Assembly: GCF_027107535.1 (NCBI RefSeq)
Contig: NZ_CP114283.1
Location: forward strand, 620,001 to 684,000
Origin: Streptomyces aurantiacus
GTDB lineage: Bacteria; Actinomycetota; Actinomycetes; Streptomycetales; Streptomycetaceae
Reading direction: 5' to 3'
DNA length: 64,000 bases
The translations under genes were made by a program, and so were the position numbers. Shown piece by piece: positions 27,001 through 35,491 of the stretch; positions within the stretch are counted from its first letter, which is position 1; every line of letters begins with the position of its first letter. The notes below the pieces were generated by a model, which ran no database searches, was not told where the DNA came from, and saw only the letters and a program-made list of their open reading frames with translations.

Positions 27001-28674
27001 ACGTGCAACGGGCGTTCACTGGAGCTGGGATACGACCTGCTGGGGCGTCGAACTCGTCGCCGCACACCCACGGGAGCCGTTGCGACATGGACGTATGACG
27101 CGGTCGACCGTGTGACCGAGCTGCACACAGCGGGAGGCGGAGTGCAGCTCGCTTACGACTCCGCTGGGCGCGAAGTGGAGCGGGCGTTGGGCGCCGGAGC
27201 CGTGCTCAGCCAGACCTGGGACTCGGCGGGGCGGATGACCGGACAGGCCCTGCGTTCCGAGGCAGGGGGTATCGCGGAAGCGGCGACGGCGTCCGATGGC
27301 TGGCAGCGAACCTATGGATACCGCGCGGACAATTTCCTCACCGACGTCATCGACTCCACCACGGGCCACCGCCGCTTCTCCTTGGACCTGGACGGCCGCG
27401 TCCTCGCGGCGAACTCCCCGCAGGGGCAGGAGAACTACGCGTACGACGCAGCCGGCAACCTGGTGGACAGCCGTCTGGTCCCCGCCCCGGCGGCAGGAGC
27501 GGACGAGGCGCCGGCGCCGGACCATCGTGTCTACGACGGCATGCTGTTGCGTCGGCAGGAGCGGCGCACCCACTATGAGTACGACGGCCAGGGCCGCGTC
27601 ACATCGACAACCCGGCGACTGCTGTCCGGTGGCTCACGGACGTGGCAGTACGGGTGGGACGCGTTCGACCGCCTCACCGACGTCGTCACTCCGGACGGCC
27701 GCCGTTGGCACTATCTCTACGATCCGCTCGGCCGCCGAATCGCCAAACAGCTCTTGGCGCAGGACGGCACGGTCGCCCGGCAGATGGACTTCGTGTGGGA
27801 GGGGACCCGACTCGCCGAGCGAATACAGCGGCGGAGCGACGATGTCCTCGACGTGACCACCTGGCACTGGCAGCCGGGTGAGCATCGGCCGCTCGCCCAG
27901 ACCGAGCGCACGTGCGTCGCGCCGGAGGGCTCCTTGGGCGACCAGGAGGAGGTCGACGCCCGCTTCTACGCCATAGTCACCGACCTGGTCGGTACGCCGA
28001 CCGAACTGATCGATGACGGCGGACACATCCGCTGGAGTCGGCGCACCTCGGTGTGGGGGACGCCCCTCGGAGGAGATGCGGAAGAGCCGGCGTGCCCACT
28101 GGGCTTCCCTGGCCAATATCACGACGCGGAGACCGGACTGGACTACAACGTCCGGCGCTATTACGACGCGGAGAACGGGCGCTACCTCTCCCCGGACCCA
28201 CTCGGTCTGGATGCCGCCCCGAACAACTACGCCTACGTTCTCAATCCCTTCACCTGGAGCGACCCCCTCGGCCTGGTCTGTACGGACCTGGGAGGGTGGT
28301 ACGGAAGGCTTGCGCCGGCGCGGTCGGGCAACGAGATCAACCACATGCCTGCCAAGGCCGCGTACTCCCACCTCAGCCTCACTCCCCACATGGGCCCGGC
28401 GATCCGTATGGAGCGGCGAGACCACCGGCTGGTCTCCAGCACGGACAGCCGTGGATACTCGGCGACACCCTGGCGCAACGCACAGCGCGACTTGATCGAC
28501 CAGGGGAAGTTCGACGAAGCGATGAAGATGGACATCGATGACATCCGGGCGCGCTTCGGAGACAAGTATGACCAGCACATAGCCGACATGGTTGCCAGCA
28601 TGAAGGACAATGCCGGGCTGCAGAAGATGCTTTCCGACAACGGCTGGACCGTCAATTACGATCTGCTCAAATAA
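24100..28674 (+). CDS. Rhs polymorphic toxin with T7SS-type N-terminus and HNH-like nuclease tip
   Basis: The 1524-aa product starts YRPTDWHVLDLEKDPTPGD, the same block as the two effector-like proteins. Next come a helical region (about 25-230), a membrane hairpin (about 241-282) and a shell-type start DPVDVATGEMVM (353-364). The YD-repeat body runs to about 1394 and ends with GRYLSPDPLGL and NPFTWSDPLGL. The variable tip (about 1395-1524) has NEINHMPAKAAY and ERRDHRLVSSTDSRG, histidine and aspartate patterns that suggest an HNH/His-Me-finger nuclease. ATG 24100 follows GGGGG; GTG 24097 is an alternative. The candidate immunity gene begins 18 nt downstream. Confidence 0.85.
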   Translation: MAGYRPTDWHVLDLEKDPTPGDPVRVKSLAKSLHDFADDVQDALRLVKGMAEEESVLTWVGKTAKVFQDEFSGVPKNLKKLKKSYDLAGDALAAYWPKLERAQALADKALAQGREAQADLSSAKSRLSSTDSWVTRANKEADKYKDDPTGGKNVEKPDESKVRAATRDAQSAKDAHTSAQSDVTSAQNALDAAKKMAADARKMREDAAGEAKRKLDEASDAGIQNRKWYEEVGDWFVDNWDTIVAVCKVVVAVLGIIALIIGGPILGAIVLIAALVVLADTLNKYMKGQASLWDVAFAALDCIPGMKGLTSLGRLAKGLKGLGKLGLKGMAKGLAGGVRKSALSMLKRVCKNDPVDVATGEMVMSEDDVFLPGVLPLILRRHYVTDQRAGRWFGQTWTSTLDQRLLLEPYGVRLVTEDGMVLEYPTPEPDLSVLPVEGPRWELSWNGAGNGPMTVHQHEIGQTLHFAPVSTARPAELALVSATDRHGNSITVSYDDDGVPVELAHSGGYRVAVSAEGGRITGFALSSAPGAPTLMRYGYDQAGHLTHVYDATGNPEKLFYDDRYRIGSWEDRLGTRFHYTYDARGRCIRTTGPDGYLNGSFAYDDEGRRTLYSNSLGHTTTYELNDHFQVVSEIDPLGATTVREWDRFDRLLVETDPLGRTTRYAYDAWGSLVEVELPDGSTVRTEYDEARQPVAVIEADGACWRREFDAQGNLVSLENPAGAVTRYEYDESGAKAAVIDPMGAEHRIANDAAGLPTAVTDPLGLPIRYIRNGLGQVVEIAESSGASTRLSWTVDGRLLTRTLADGSVERWEHDRGGNLVSHTSAVGAITRYEQGHFGLPVALTQSDGSRLVYDYDTELRLVSVTNPLGRSWSYEYDAVGNLLREQDFSGRTTSYRFDAAGQPVERINGAGQRVVCTFDARGNLATQVTDDAEVRYQYDRAGRLLGAAGADAVVTYERDALGSVLKETCNGRSLELGYDLLGRRTRRRTPTGAVATWTYDAVDRVTELHTAGGGVQLAYDSAGREVERALGAGAVLSQTWDSAGRMTGQALRSEAGGIAEAATASDGWQRTYGYRADNFLTDVIDSTTGHRRFSLDLDGRVLAANSPQGQENYAYDAAGNLVDSRLVPAPAAGADEAPAPDHRVYDGMLLRRQERRTHYEYDGQGRVTSTTRRLLSGGSRTWQYGWDAFDRLTDVVTPDGRRWHYLYDPLGRRIAKQLLAQDGTVARQMDFVWEGTRLAERIQRRSDDVLDVTTWHWQPGEHRPLAQTERTCVAPEGSLGDQEEVDARFYAIVTDLVGTPTELIDDGGHIRWSRRTSVWGTPLGGDAEEPACPLGFPGQYHDAETGLDYNVRRYYDAENGRYLSPDPLGLDAAPNNYAYVLNPFTWSDPLGLVCTDLGGWYGRLAPARSGNEINHMPAKAAYSHLSLTPHMGPAIRMERRDHRLVSSTDSRGYSATPWRNAQRDLIDQGKFDEAMKMDIDDIRARFGDKYDQHIADMVASMKDNAGLQKMLSDNGWTVNYDLLK

Positions 28675-28691
28675 GGATTGAGGTAGGAGAT

Positions 28692-29177
28692 ATGGAGATC
28701 GTCCTGGATCCGCCGCACGGTGTTCCGCCGGTGCGTATGGGCATGGCCTTCGAGGATGCTGTCGAGGCCGCTGCCGCATGGGGTGAAGTCCGGGTGTCAG
28801 GCCCTTTCGATCACGATCCCACGGTGAAGATCCAGTCCATGGGTGATGGATTCGATGTCCTGGTGATTCTCAAGGACCAGAAGATGGTCAATGCCGTGGA
28901 TGTCTCGTGTGCGGAGGAAGAGGATTCGGATCTGCGGGTCCTGTATCGCGGACTCGATGTCTTCCGCACGCCTGCCCGTCAACTGCTCAAGATGTTCGCG
29001 GACGAGGGGTATCGAATCGACGAGACGAATCCGGAGGAGCCGGTGGTACTCGACCTGACGATCGCCTTCAGCCGCTGGACGTCGCAGGAGGTGCCCCTGG
29101 ACCCGGAGGACGGGTTGCCCTTGTACTTCACCGCGGCTCTCGTCTCCAACGAAAACCCGGCCACGGACAACGCCTGA
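28692..29177 (+). CDS. Candidate immunity protein for the Rhs toxin
   Basis: A 161-aa acidic protein, start ATG 28692 with GGAG 5 nt upstream, 17 nt after the Rhs stop. It looks like a mixed alpha/beta cytoplasmic protein (GFDVLVILKDQKMVNAVDVS, YRGLDVFRTPARQLLKMF, VLDLTIAFSRW). High acidity is common in proteins that block nuclease tips. I do not recognise the family; the immunity assignment rests on its place directly behind the toxin tip. Confidence 0.65.
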   Translation: MEIVLDPPHGVPPVRMGMAFEDAVEAAAAWGEVRVSGPFDHDPTVKIQSMGDGFDVLVILKDQKMVNAVDVSCAEEEDSDLRVLYRGLDVFRTPARQLLKMFADEGYRIDETNPEEPVVLDLTIAFSRWTSQEVPLDPEDGLPLYFTAALVSNENPATDNA

Positions 29178-29819
29178 GCGCATCGGTGACGGGGATCCCG
29201 GCGGGCCCGCCGTCTCGTGACTGGCTCGTGACTGGCTTCTGCCCGGCTTCTGCGGAACGCGGGAGCGGTGCGTTCACGGTACTGGCCGAAGGGGGCTTCG
29301 TCCTCGTCCTCCGGTTGTCAGGCGCTGGGACGCCAACGGCTCACTCGTAGAGGTGAGTCGGAACCAAGCCTCAGCCGAGCTTCGCTTTCTGCGCCTCGAC
29401 CACGGTCGTCGCGAGCCCGGTGTCGCCGTTCACGTGGCCGAAGATCGCTGACGGGTCATCCCGCGCCTCCGCGTGAACCCCGTGAGCAAGTCGTGCAGGG
29501 ATGATGGACACAGCGTGACCGGCATGCCTCCGAGCGGTTCCGAATGATTCGCTGATGCACAGCGGAAGCCGCTTGCACAGGCCCTTCCTCAACCGGGAAC
29601 CGAACCCCCCGCGTTGCGCGTGGATAACGTCGGGACGTGTGAGCTTTGCGGTCCCGGGCGCGCCTTGAGGGGCTTATGTGCTGCTGATACGGTGCGATGA
29701 CTTGACACTCGTTCCGGCCATGGCTATTCGACCAGGCCGAGCGGTACGCCCCGGTGAGGGCGGAGTGTTCCAAGTGTCCTGAATGACAAAACCTTCTTGG
29801 GTGTACGGGGAGCGGTTGC
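29178..29819. other. 642-bp gap after the Rhs island with a possible promoter for the pilus operon
   Basis: No convincing gene is seen. Around 29215-29250 there are short tandem duplications (CTCGTGACTGG twice, then CTTCTGC-type units). A TTGACA hexamer at 29702-29707 followed after 17 nt by TATTCG (29725-29730) may be the pilus operon promoter, about 90 nt before its first GTG. A 73-codon minus-strand frame at 29371-29592 has no recognisable features and was not called. Confidence 0.45.
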
Positions 29820-30548
29820 GTGAAGATCCAAGAGCGTACGGGGGCGGGCAACAACCGTTCCTCCGCGCCGGTTCAGCCGACGACGGGGGAGCGGCTTCCT
29901 TCACCGCCTCGCGAGCGCAAACCCGCGCTGGCCGCGCTCGCGGTGCTGCTGATCCTCGTGGGTGCGCTCGGAGCGACCATGCTGGTGCTGCGCGCCGGGG
30001 ACCGTATCGAGGTCGTGAAGGTGACGGCCGACATCCAGGCCGGCCAGTCCGTCGGCAAGAAGGTCGAGTCGGTCCTGGTCGCGGAGGACTCCGGCGTCAA
30101 CTACGTCAGGTGGGACCAGCTCGAGGCTCTCAAGAACCTCAAGGCCAAGTCCACGATCTACGGGGGCACCCTCGTCATCGGCGAGATGTTCGCCCGCAAG
30201 GCCAACCTCGAACCCGGCAAGGCCGTCGTGGGTCTCTCCCTCAAGGAGGGCCAGTACCCGCAGACCATCGAGCAGGGCGACCTCGTGGCCGCCTACCAGG
30301 TCGGCAACTCCGGCTCGTCCTCCTCGAACGACGACACGGACACCGGTTCCTCCGGTTCCGCGGGTACCGGCGGCACCCCGATCGTCTCCGACGCACGCGT
30401 CACCTTCGTGCCGGACGACAGTGGCGACGCCACCATCAGCAGCACCAACAAGCGCATCACCGTGACCGTCGATGAGAGCGACGCGGCCGCGCTGGCCCGC
30501 GCCGCCGCGGCGAACCAGGTCGCCCTCGTCCTGGTCCCCGGCAACTAG
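29820..30548 (+). CDS. SAF-domain membrane protein (CpaB/RcpC-like, Tad pilus)
   Basis: The 242-aa product has a cytoplasmic proline-rich start, one membrane segment (about 36-60, ALAALAVLLILVGALGATML) and an outside SAF-like domain (VVKVTADIQAGQSVGKKVES...GGTLVIGEMF). CpaB-type proteins assist assembly of Flp/Tad pili, probably by holding the subunits or wall material. The Ser/Gly-rich insert SGSSSSNDDTDTGSSGS is low complexity. It is the first gene of a run of nine pilus genes reading in the same direction. The start is GTG 29820. Confidence 0.75.
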   Translation: MKIQERTGAGNNRSSAPVQPTTGERLPSPPRERKPALAALAVLLILVGALGATMLVLRAGDRIEVVKVTADIQAGQSVGKKVESVLVAEDSGVNYVRWDQLEALKNLKAKSTIYGGTLVIGEMFARKANLEPGKAVVGLSLKEGQYPQTIEQGDLVAAYQVGNSGSSSSNDDTDTGSSGSAGTGGTPIVSDARVTFVPDDSGDATISSTNKRITVTVDESDAAALARAAAANQVALVLVPGN

Positions 30549-30570
30549 CGGCAAGAGAGTCACACACACC

Positions 30571-31422
30571 ATGGCCCTCATCGCCCTCGCCGCGGACAAA
30601 GGCTCCCCCGGCGTCACCACGGCGGCCGTCGCCCTCGCCGCCGTCTGGCCGCGCCGCGTCCTGCTCGCCGAGACCGACCCGGCCGGCGGCGACCTCGTGT
30701 ACCGCAGCGCCGCGGCGCACGGCGGACCGCTGAACCCCAACACCGGCATGCTGTCCATCGCCGCCACCGCCCGCCGCGGCCTCGTACCGGACCAACTCTG
30801 GGACCACGTACAGCCGTTGAGCGGTGGGCTCGAAGTGCTCGTCGGGCTCGGCAACGCCGAACAGGCCGCCGGACTCGCGGGCCTGTGGCCCACCCTCGGC
30901 CGTGCCTTCGCGCAACTCGCCGACTCGCCCCACGCACCCGCCGACGTCATAGCGGACTGCGGGCGGATCACCGGCGACACCCCGGCCGTCGAGATGTTCT
31001 CGCAGGCGGCCCTCGTCCTCCTCATCTCCCGCACCGAGCCCGAGGCCATCGCCCGCGTACGCGACCGGGCCGCCGTCCTCACCGCCAAACTGCACGGTGG
31101 CCCGCGCGGCGCGGCCGCGCTCGGCACACCCCTCATCGGGGTCGTCCTCATCACCGACCCGGGTGACTCCGCCAAGATCGTCCACCAGGTCAACGACATG
31201 CTGGTGGCCGCCCAGACCGGCGCCCGCGTCGTCGGCACCATCGCCGAAGACCCGGCGGGCGCCGACCAGTTGGCAGGCCGCAAGCGCGGACGGCTCGACA
31301 AGTCGCTGCTCATCCGCTCGGCGCGCAAGGTGAGTTCGGACCTCTACCAGCAGTTCGGCGCGGCCTGGTCCGGGCCGGCCGGCGGTCCGGGCAGTCAGGC
31401 CACCGCCGGAGCCGGCCGATGA
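30571..31422 (+). CDS. ParA/MinD-like ATPase (TadZ/CpaE-like)
   Basis: A 283-aa P-loop protein. The deviant Walker A is KGSPGVTTAA, followed by RRVLLAETDPAGGDL, the usual second motif of ParA/MinD proteins. Later DVIADCGRI and VLLISRTEPEAI continue the pattern. In Tad systems such proteins place the machine at the pole or membrane. ATG 30571 is used; the open frame extends upstream into the previous gene but without the conserved start. It overlaps the next gene by 4 nt (ATGA). Confidence 0.8.
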   Translation: MALIALAADKGSPGVTTAAVALAAVWPRRVLLAETDPAGGDLVYRSAAAHGGPLNPNTGMLSIAATARRGLVPDQLWDHVQPLSGGLEVLVGLGNAEQAAGLAGLWPTLGRAFAQLADSPHAPADVIADCGRITGDTPAVEMFSQAALVLLISRTEPEAIARVRDRAAVLTAKLHGGPRGAAALGTPLIGVVLITDPGDSAKIVHQVNDMLVAAQTGARVVGTIAEDPAGADQLAGRKRGRLDKSLLIRSARKVSSDLYQQFGAAWSGPAGGPGSQATAGAGR

Positions 31423-32729
31423 CCGCTGTGGACCACCAGCTGGTCAAGCGGTTCCGGCAGGACGCCGGTGACCGTATCGCCGAGCAGCGCCGCCTCGACC
31501 AGGTCTCCGGCGTCACGCCGATGTCCAACGAGGACGAACGGCACTACGCCCGGGCCGTCATAGCCCAGATCCTGGAGGACTACGCCCGGACGGAGATCAA
31601 CTCCGGCCGTACGCCCCTGGACGCCGAGACCGAGGAGCAGTACGCCGCCGCCGTGCACGCCGCGCTCTTCGGAGTGGGGCGGCTGCAGCCGCTGCTCGAC
31701 AACCCCGAGGTCGAGAACATCGACATCAACGGGTACGACCAGGTCTTCGTCGGCTACGCCAACGGCGAGGAGGTCAAGGGCGATCCCGTCGCCGAGACCG
31801 ACGAGGAGCTCATCGAGCTGATCCAGATCCTCGGCGCGTACTCCGGCCTCTCCTCCCGGCCCTTCGACTCCGCGAACCCGCAGCTCGACCTGCGGCTGCC
31901 GGACGGTTCGCGCCTGTCCGCCGTCATGGACGTGACGCGCAGGCCCGCCCTGTCCATCCGCCGCGCGCGCATGGGCAAGGTCTTCATGTCGGACCTGGTG
32001 GGGAACGGGACGCTCACCCCCGAGGTCGGACACTTCCTCGCCTGCGCGGTCCGCGCCCGGAAGAACATCATGATCGCGGGCGCGACCAACGCCGGCAAGA
32101 CGACCCTGCTGCGCGCGCTCGCCAACGAGATCCCGCCGCAGGAGCGCCTCATCACCGTCGAGCGCGCACTGGAGCTCGGCCTCGACACCTTCGCCGACCT
32201 GCACCCGAACGTCGTGGCGTTCGAGGAGCGGCTGCCCAACTCCGAGGGCCAGGGCATGATCTCGATGGCGGAGCTGGTCCGCCGGTCCCTGCGTATGAAC
32301 CCCTCCCGCGTCATCGTCGGTGAGGTCCTCGGCGACGAGATCGTGACCATGCTGAACGCGATGTCGCAGGGCAACGACGGCTCGCTGTCCACGATCCACG
32401 CCAACAGCTCCCACGAGGTGTTCAACCGTATTTCCACCTACGCGCTCCAGGCCACCGAACGCCTCCCCATCGAGGCCAGCCAGATGCTCGTCGCGGGCGC
32501 GGTGAACTTCGTCGTCTTCGTCCAGCGGCGCAACAACTTCGAGTCGGGCGGCCGCCTTCAGCGCGTCGTCACCTCGATCCGCGAGGTGAACGGCGTCGAC
32601 GGACGCGTCCTGTCCAGCGAGGTGTTCGCCGAGGCACCGGACGGCCGTGTCCTGCCGCACGCACCCCTCGCCTGCCTCGAAGACCTGATCCAGCACGGCT
32701 ATCGCCTGCCCGGCGGGAACTGGGGGTGA
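31419..32729 (+). CDS. tadA: Tad pilus secretion ATPase (TadA/CpaF family)
   Basis: The 436-aa product is a type II/IV secretion ATPase that powers pilin assembly from the cytoplasmic side. Visible motifs are the N-terminal ENIDINGYDQVFV region, Walker A AGATNAGKTTLLRA, the Asp box ITVERALELGLD, Walker B RVIVGEVLGDEI and the His box LSTIHANSS. Length is normal. ATG overlaps the TadZ-like gene, and the TadB-like gene follows 7 nt later. Confidence 0.93.
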   Translation: MTAVDHQLVKRFRQDAGDRIAEQRRLDQVSGVTPMSNEDERHYARAVIAQILEDYARTEINSGRTPLDAETEEQYAAAVHAALFGVGRLQPLLDNPEVENIDINGYDQVFVGYANGEEVKGDPVAETDEELIELIQILGAYSGLSSRPFDSANPQLDLRLPDGSRLSAVMDVTRRPALSIRRARMGKVFMSDLVGNGTLTPEVGHFLACAVRARKNIMIAGATNAGKTTLLRALANEIPPQERLITVERALELGLDTFADLHPNVVAFEERLPNSEGQGMISMAELVRRSLRMNPSRVIVGEVLGDEIVTMLNAMSQGNDGSLSTIHANSSHEVFNRISTYALQATERLPIEASQMLVAGAVNFVVFVQRRNNFESGGRLQRVVTSIREVNGVDGRVLSSEVFAEAPDGRVLPHAPLACLEDLIQHGYRLPGGNWG

Positions 32730-32736
32730 ACCGACC

Positions 32737-33717
32737 ATGACTCTCGCCGCTCTCGACTCGCTCGGCTCCATGGGCGGGCTGTTCTCCACGACGGTCCTGT
32801 ACGCGCTCGCGTGCGGCATCGCCGTCGGCGGCGGCCTCGCCCTGTTCGCCGTGGCGGTCCGCGGACTGCCCGCCAAGCCCGAACACGAGAAGCAGAAGGC
32901 GAGCGAACGGGTCTCCGAACTCGTACGGTTCGCCGGCCGGCGCGGCTCGATCGCGGCAGGCGCCGGCATCGTCGTCCTGCTGCTCACCCGGTGGGCCGTC
33001 GCCGGAATCGCGACCGCCATCCTCGTCTTCTTCTGGGACAAGCTCTTCGGCGGCGCCTCCGAGGAGAAGGCCGCCATGCGCCGCGTGGAGGCCCTCGCCT
33101 CCTGGACCGAGTCGCTGCGCGACACCATCGCGGGCGCGGTCGGCCTCGAACAGGCCATCCCCGCCTCCGCACGCGCCTCGGCCCCCGTGCTGCGCCCGCA
33201 CCTCGACGCCCTCGTCGACCGCCTGCGCTCCCGCACACCGCTGCCGGAAGCACTCCAGCAGCTCGCCGACGAGATCAACGACGCGTCCGCCGACATCATC
33301 GTGGCCGCCCTCATCCTCAACGCGCGCCTGCGCGGCCCGGGCCTGCGCCAGGTCCTGGGCGCGCTCGCGAAGTCGGCGCGCGAAGAGGTCGACATGCGCC
33401 AGCGCGTCATGGCCCAGCGTGCGTCGACCCGCCGCTCGGTGCAGATCGTCGTCGCGGTCTCGGTCGCCTTCGTCCTCGGCCTGTCGATCTTCAACCGCGA
33501 CTTCGTCGAGCCGTACGGCACGGCGGTCGGCCAGCTCGTACTCGCCTGTGTCTGCGGCCTGTTCGCGCTCGGCTTCCTGTGGCTGCGCAAGCTTTCCACC
33601 ATCGAGACACCGGAGCGGTTCCTCGTACGGGACGAGTCGGCGGTCCAGTTCGTACGCCCGCGCATGCCGTCGCCGTCACAGTCCCAGTCGCTGCCGGAGG
33701 AGGGGGTACGCCGATGA
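32737..33717 (+). CDS. tadB: Tad pilus inner-membrane platform protein TadB-like
   Basis: The 326-aa product is a type II secretion F-domain protein. It has N-terminal membrane segments (VLYALACGIAVGGGLALFAV, GIVVLLLTRWAVAGIATAIL), a cytoplasmic F domain (TESLRDTIAGAVGLEQAIPA...ELADEINDASADIIVAALILN, split here) and C-terminal segments (IVVAVSVAFVLGLSIF, LVLACVCGLFALGFLWL). With TadC it forms the platform that the TadA ATPase drives. It overlaps the next gene by 4 nt (ATGA). Confidence 0.85.
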   Translation: MTLAALDSLGSMGGLFSTTVLYALACGIAVGGGLALFAVAVRGLPAKPEHEKQKASERVSELVRFAGRRGSIAAGAGIVVLLLTRWAVAGIATAILVFFWDKLFGGASEEKAAMRRVEALASWTESLRDTIAGAVGLEQAIPASARASAPVLRPHLDALVDRLRSRTPLPEALQQLADEINDASADIIVAALILNARLRGPGLRQVLGALAKSAREEVDMRQRVMAQRASTRRSVQIVVAVSVAFVLGLSIFNRDFVEPYGTAVGQLVLACVCGLFALGFLWLRKLSTIETPERFLVRDESAVQFVRPRMPSPSQSQSLPEEGVRR

Positions 33718-34640
33718 ACTCCACCCTGACCATGCCCGTCCTGGTCGGTGCCGTCCTGGGCCTGGGCATCTTCGCCCTCGTCCGCGCCCTGATGCCGTCC
33801 AAGCAGAGCGCGGTCGCCCAGGTCGCCCGCATCGACGCGATGCGCGCGCGGGGAGCGGCGTACGAGTCCGCGCACCGCACCGCCGACGCCGGACGGCTCG
33901 GCAGCGTACGGGCCCAGGTGGGCCGACGGGTCGCCGAGTTCTACCTGCAGCAGGGCTGGGAACAGCGGTCGCTGCGGGCCGACCTCGCGGTCCTCGACCG
34001 GAGTTGGGAGAACTTCCTCGCGACGAAGGTGCTGCTGGGCGCCGCGGGACTGTTCTTCGGGCCGTTCATGTTCGCCGTGGTCTGGACGCTCGGCTTCGGC
34101 AGCAGCCCGGTCGTCCCGGTCTGGCTGGCGCTGCTCTTCGCGCTCGTCTTCTTCTTCCTGCCCGATCTGGAGGTGCGGCGGGACGCGGCCGAGAAGCGGC
34201 GCGACCTGCGGCGCGTGATCGGCGCGTACCTCGACCTCGTGTCGATGAGCCTGGCGGGCGGCCGCGGTCTCCCCGAGGCCCTGATGGCGGCCGCCGAGGT
34301 CTCCGACGGCTGGGCCACCCAGCGCATCCGCAACGCCCTCGCCGACGCCCGTATCACCGGCATCAGCCAGTGGCAGGCCCTCGGCTCGCTCGGCGAGGAC
34401 CTCGGCGTCGAGGAACTCAAGGACCTGTCGGCCTCGTTGGCGCTCGTCGCGGACGACGGCGCGAAGGTACGCGAGTCGCTGGCCTCGCGCGCCGAGACGA
34501 TGCGGCACCGCGAACTCGCCGAGATCGAGGGCAGCGCCGGCGAGAAGTCGCAGTCGATGCTCGTGGCACAGCTGCTGCTCTGCGCCGGCTTCCTGGTCTT
34601 CCTGATCTTCCCGGCGGCGATGCGCGTGTTCCAGGTCTGA
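33714..34640 (+). CDS. tadC: Tad pilus inner-membrane platform protein TadC-like
   Basis: A 308-aa F-domain protein, the usual partner of TadB. Membrane segments: MPVLVGAVLGLGIFALVRAL, the FATKVLLGAAGLFFGPFMFA stretch, VPVWLALLFALVFFFLP, and a last one at LLLCAGFLVFLIFPAAM. The cytoplasmic part includes LDLVSMSLAGGRGLPEALMA and the GISQWQALGSLGEDLGVEEL region. ATG 33714 overlaps the TadB-like stop. Confidence 0.87.
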   Translation: MNSTLTMPVLVGAVLGLGIFALVRALMPSKQSAVAQVARIDAMRARGAAYESAHRTADAGRLGSVRAQVGRRVAEFYLQQGWEQRSLRADLAVLDRSWENFLATKVLLGAAGLFFGPFMFAVVWTLGFGSSPVVPVWLALLFALVFFFLPDLEVRRDAAEKRRDLRRVIGAYLDLVSMSLAGGRGLPEALMAAAEVSDGWATQRIRNALADARITGISQWQALGSLGEDLGVEELKDLSASLALVADDGAKVRESLASRAETMRHRELAEIEGSAGEKSQSMLVAQLLLCAGFLVFLIFPAAMRVFQV

Positions 34641-34737
34641 GCGACGGCAACGGCACGGCGACAACAACTGCATCTCCGAAGCGAACCGAACCCAACCGCA
34701 CCGACTGCTCCGAACAGTCTCGAGAGGACAACTCACC

Positions 34738-34989
34738 ATGAACGGACGGAACTACAGCACCGGGATCCCGGGGGTGGACTTCCTGATCACCTTCCTCCAG
34801 GGCCGGGTGCAGCGCGCCCGCTCCGGCGAACTCGACCGCGGTGCGTCCGCGGTGGAATGGGTCATCATCTCGGCGGTCGTCGTGGCGATCGTCGGCGTGG
34901 TCGCCGCGATCATCAACGCCGCGCTCAGCGACGGCGCCAACAAGGTCGGCGAGTGCATCAAGGGCGCGGACGCGGGCAGCACCTGCTGA
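34738..34989 (+). CDS. Flp-type pilin candidate
   Basis: The 83-aa product has a charged leader ending LDRG, then ASAVEWVIISAVVVAIVGVV. Cleavage after the glycine would put glutamate at mature position +5, the hallmark of type IV/Flp pilins, followed by one hydrophobic helix. The mature protein would be about 49 aa with two cysteines (ECIKGADAGSTC). The prepilin peptidase at 47216 is the likely processing enzyme. It sits 97 nt after TadC, with a short spacer that contains GAGAGGA before the ATG. Confidence 0.8.
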   Translation: MNGRNYSTGIPGVDFLITFLQGRVQRARSGELDRGASAVEWVIISAVVVAIVGVVAAIINAALSDGANKVGECIKGADAGSTC

Positions 34990-35047
34990 TTCCGTCCCTG
35001 TCCCCTCTGTCCCGCATCTCTCGCATCTCTCGCATACGGGGAAACTG

Positions 35048-35491
35048 GTGAGCGTACGACGCTGGATACGCCGCCGGGTGGAGGCCGCCTCCGCCCGCGG
35101 CGACTCCGGCATGACCGCGATCGAGTTCGTGCTGCTCACGCCGGTGCTCTTCTTCATGATCTTCGCGACGGTGCAGTTCGCGCTGTACTTCTTCGCCGAC
35201 CACGTGGCCCAGGCGGCGGCCCAGGCCGGCGCCCGCAAGGCCCGTGCCACGGCCGACGAGTCGCCGGGCGCGTGGCGAGGCGAGGCGCGGGACGTCGTCG
35301 ACAGCTACATCGCGCAGCTGGGGCCGCAGTTGGTGCTCGGCCCGGACGTGAAGCTGCTCCAGCCGGACCAGAACACGGTCGGGGTGGAGATCACGGCGAA
35401 GGTGCCGTCGGTGTTCCCCGGACTGGATCTGACGGTGCACGCGCAGTCGGTGGGGCCGGTGGAGCGGTTCGTCGAGGAGGACGGGAACTAG
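35048..35491 (+). CDS. TadE-like pseudopilin
   Basis: The 147-aa product has the motif RGDSG|MTAIEFVLLTPVLFFMI, again with glutamate at +5 after a glycine, and one membrane helix. The outside part includes the TadE pattern HVAQAAAQAGARKARA. TadE and TadF proteins are minor pilus subunits processed by the prepilin peptidase. The start GTG 35048 lies 58 nt after the pilin stop, in a spacer with repeated TCTCGCA units. Confidence 0.83.
   Translation: MSVRRWIRRRVEAASARGDSGMTAIEFVLLTPVLFFMIFATVQFALYFFADHVAQAAAQAGARKARATADESPGAWRGEARDVVDSYIAQLGPQLVLGPDVKLLQPDQNTVGVEITAKVPSVFPGLDLTVHAQSVGPVERFVEEDGN

Noticed and set aside
29371..29592. 73-codon minus-strand frame in the gap after the Rhs island
   Set aside because: No ribosome binding site, no recognisable domain and no conserved partner; its end (GLATTVVEAQKAKLG) gave no convincing family match.
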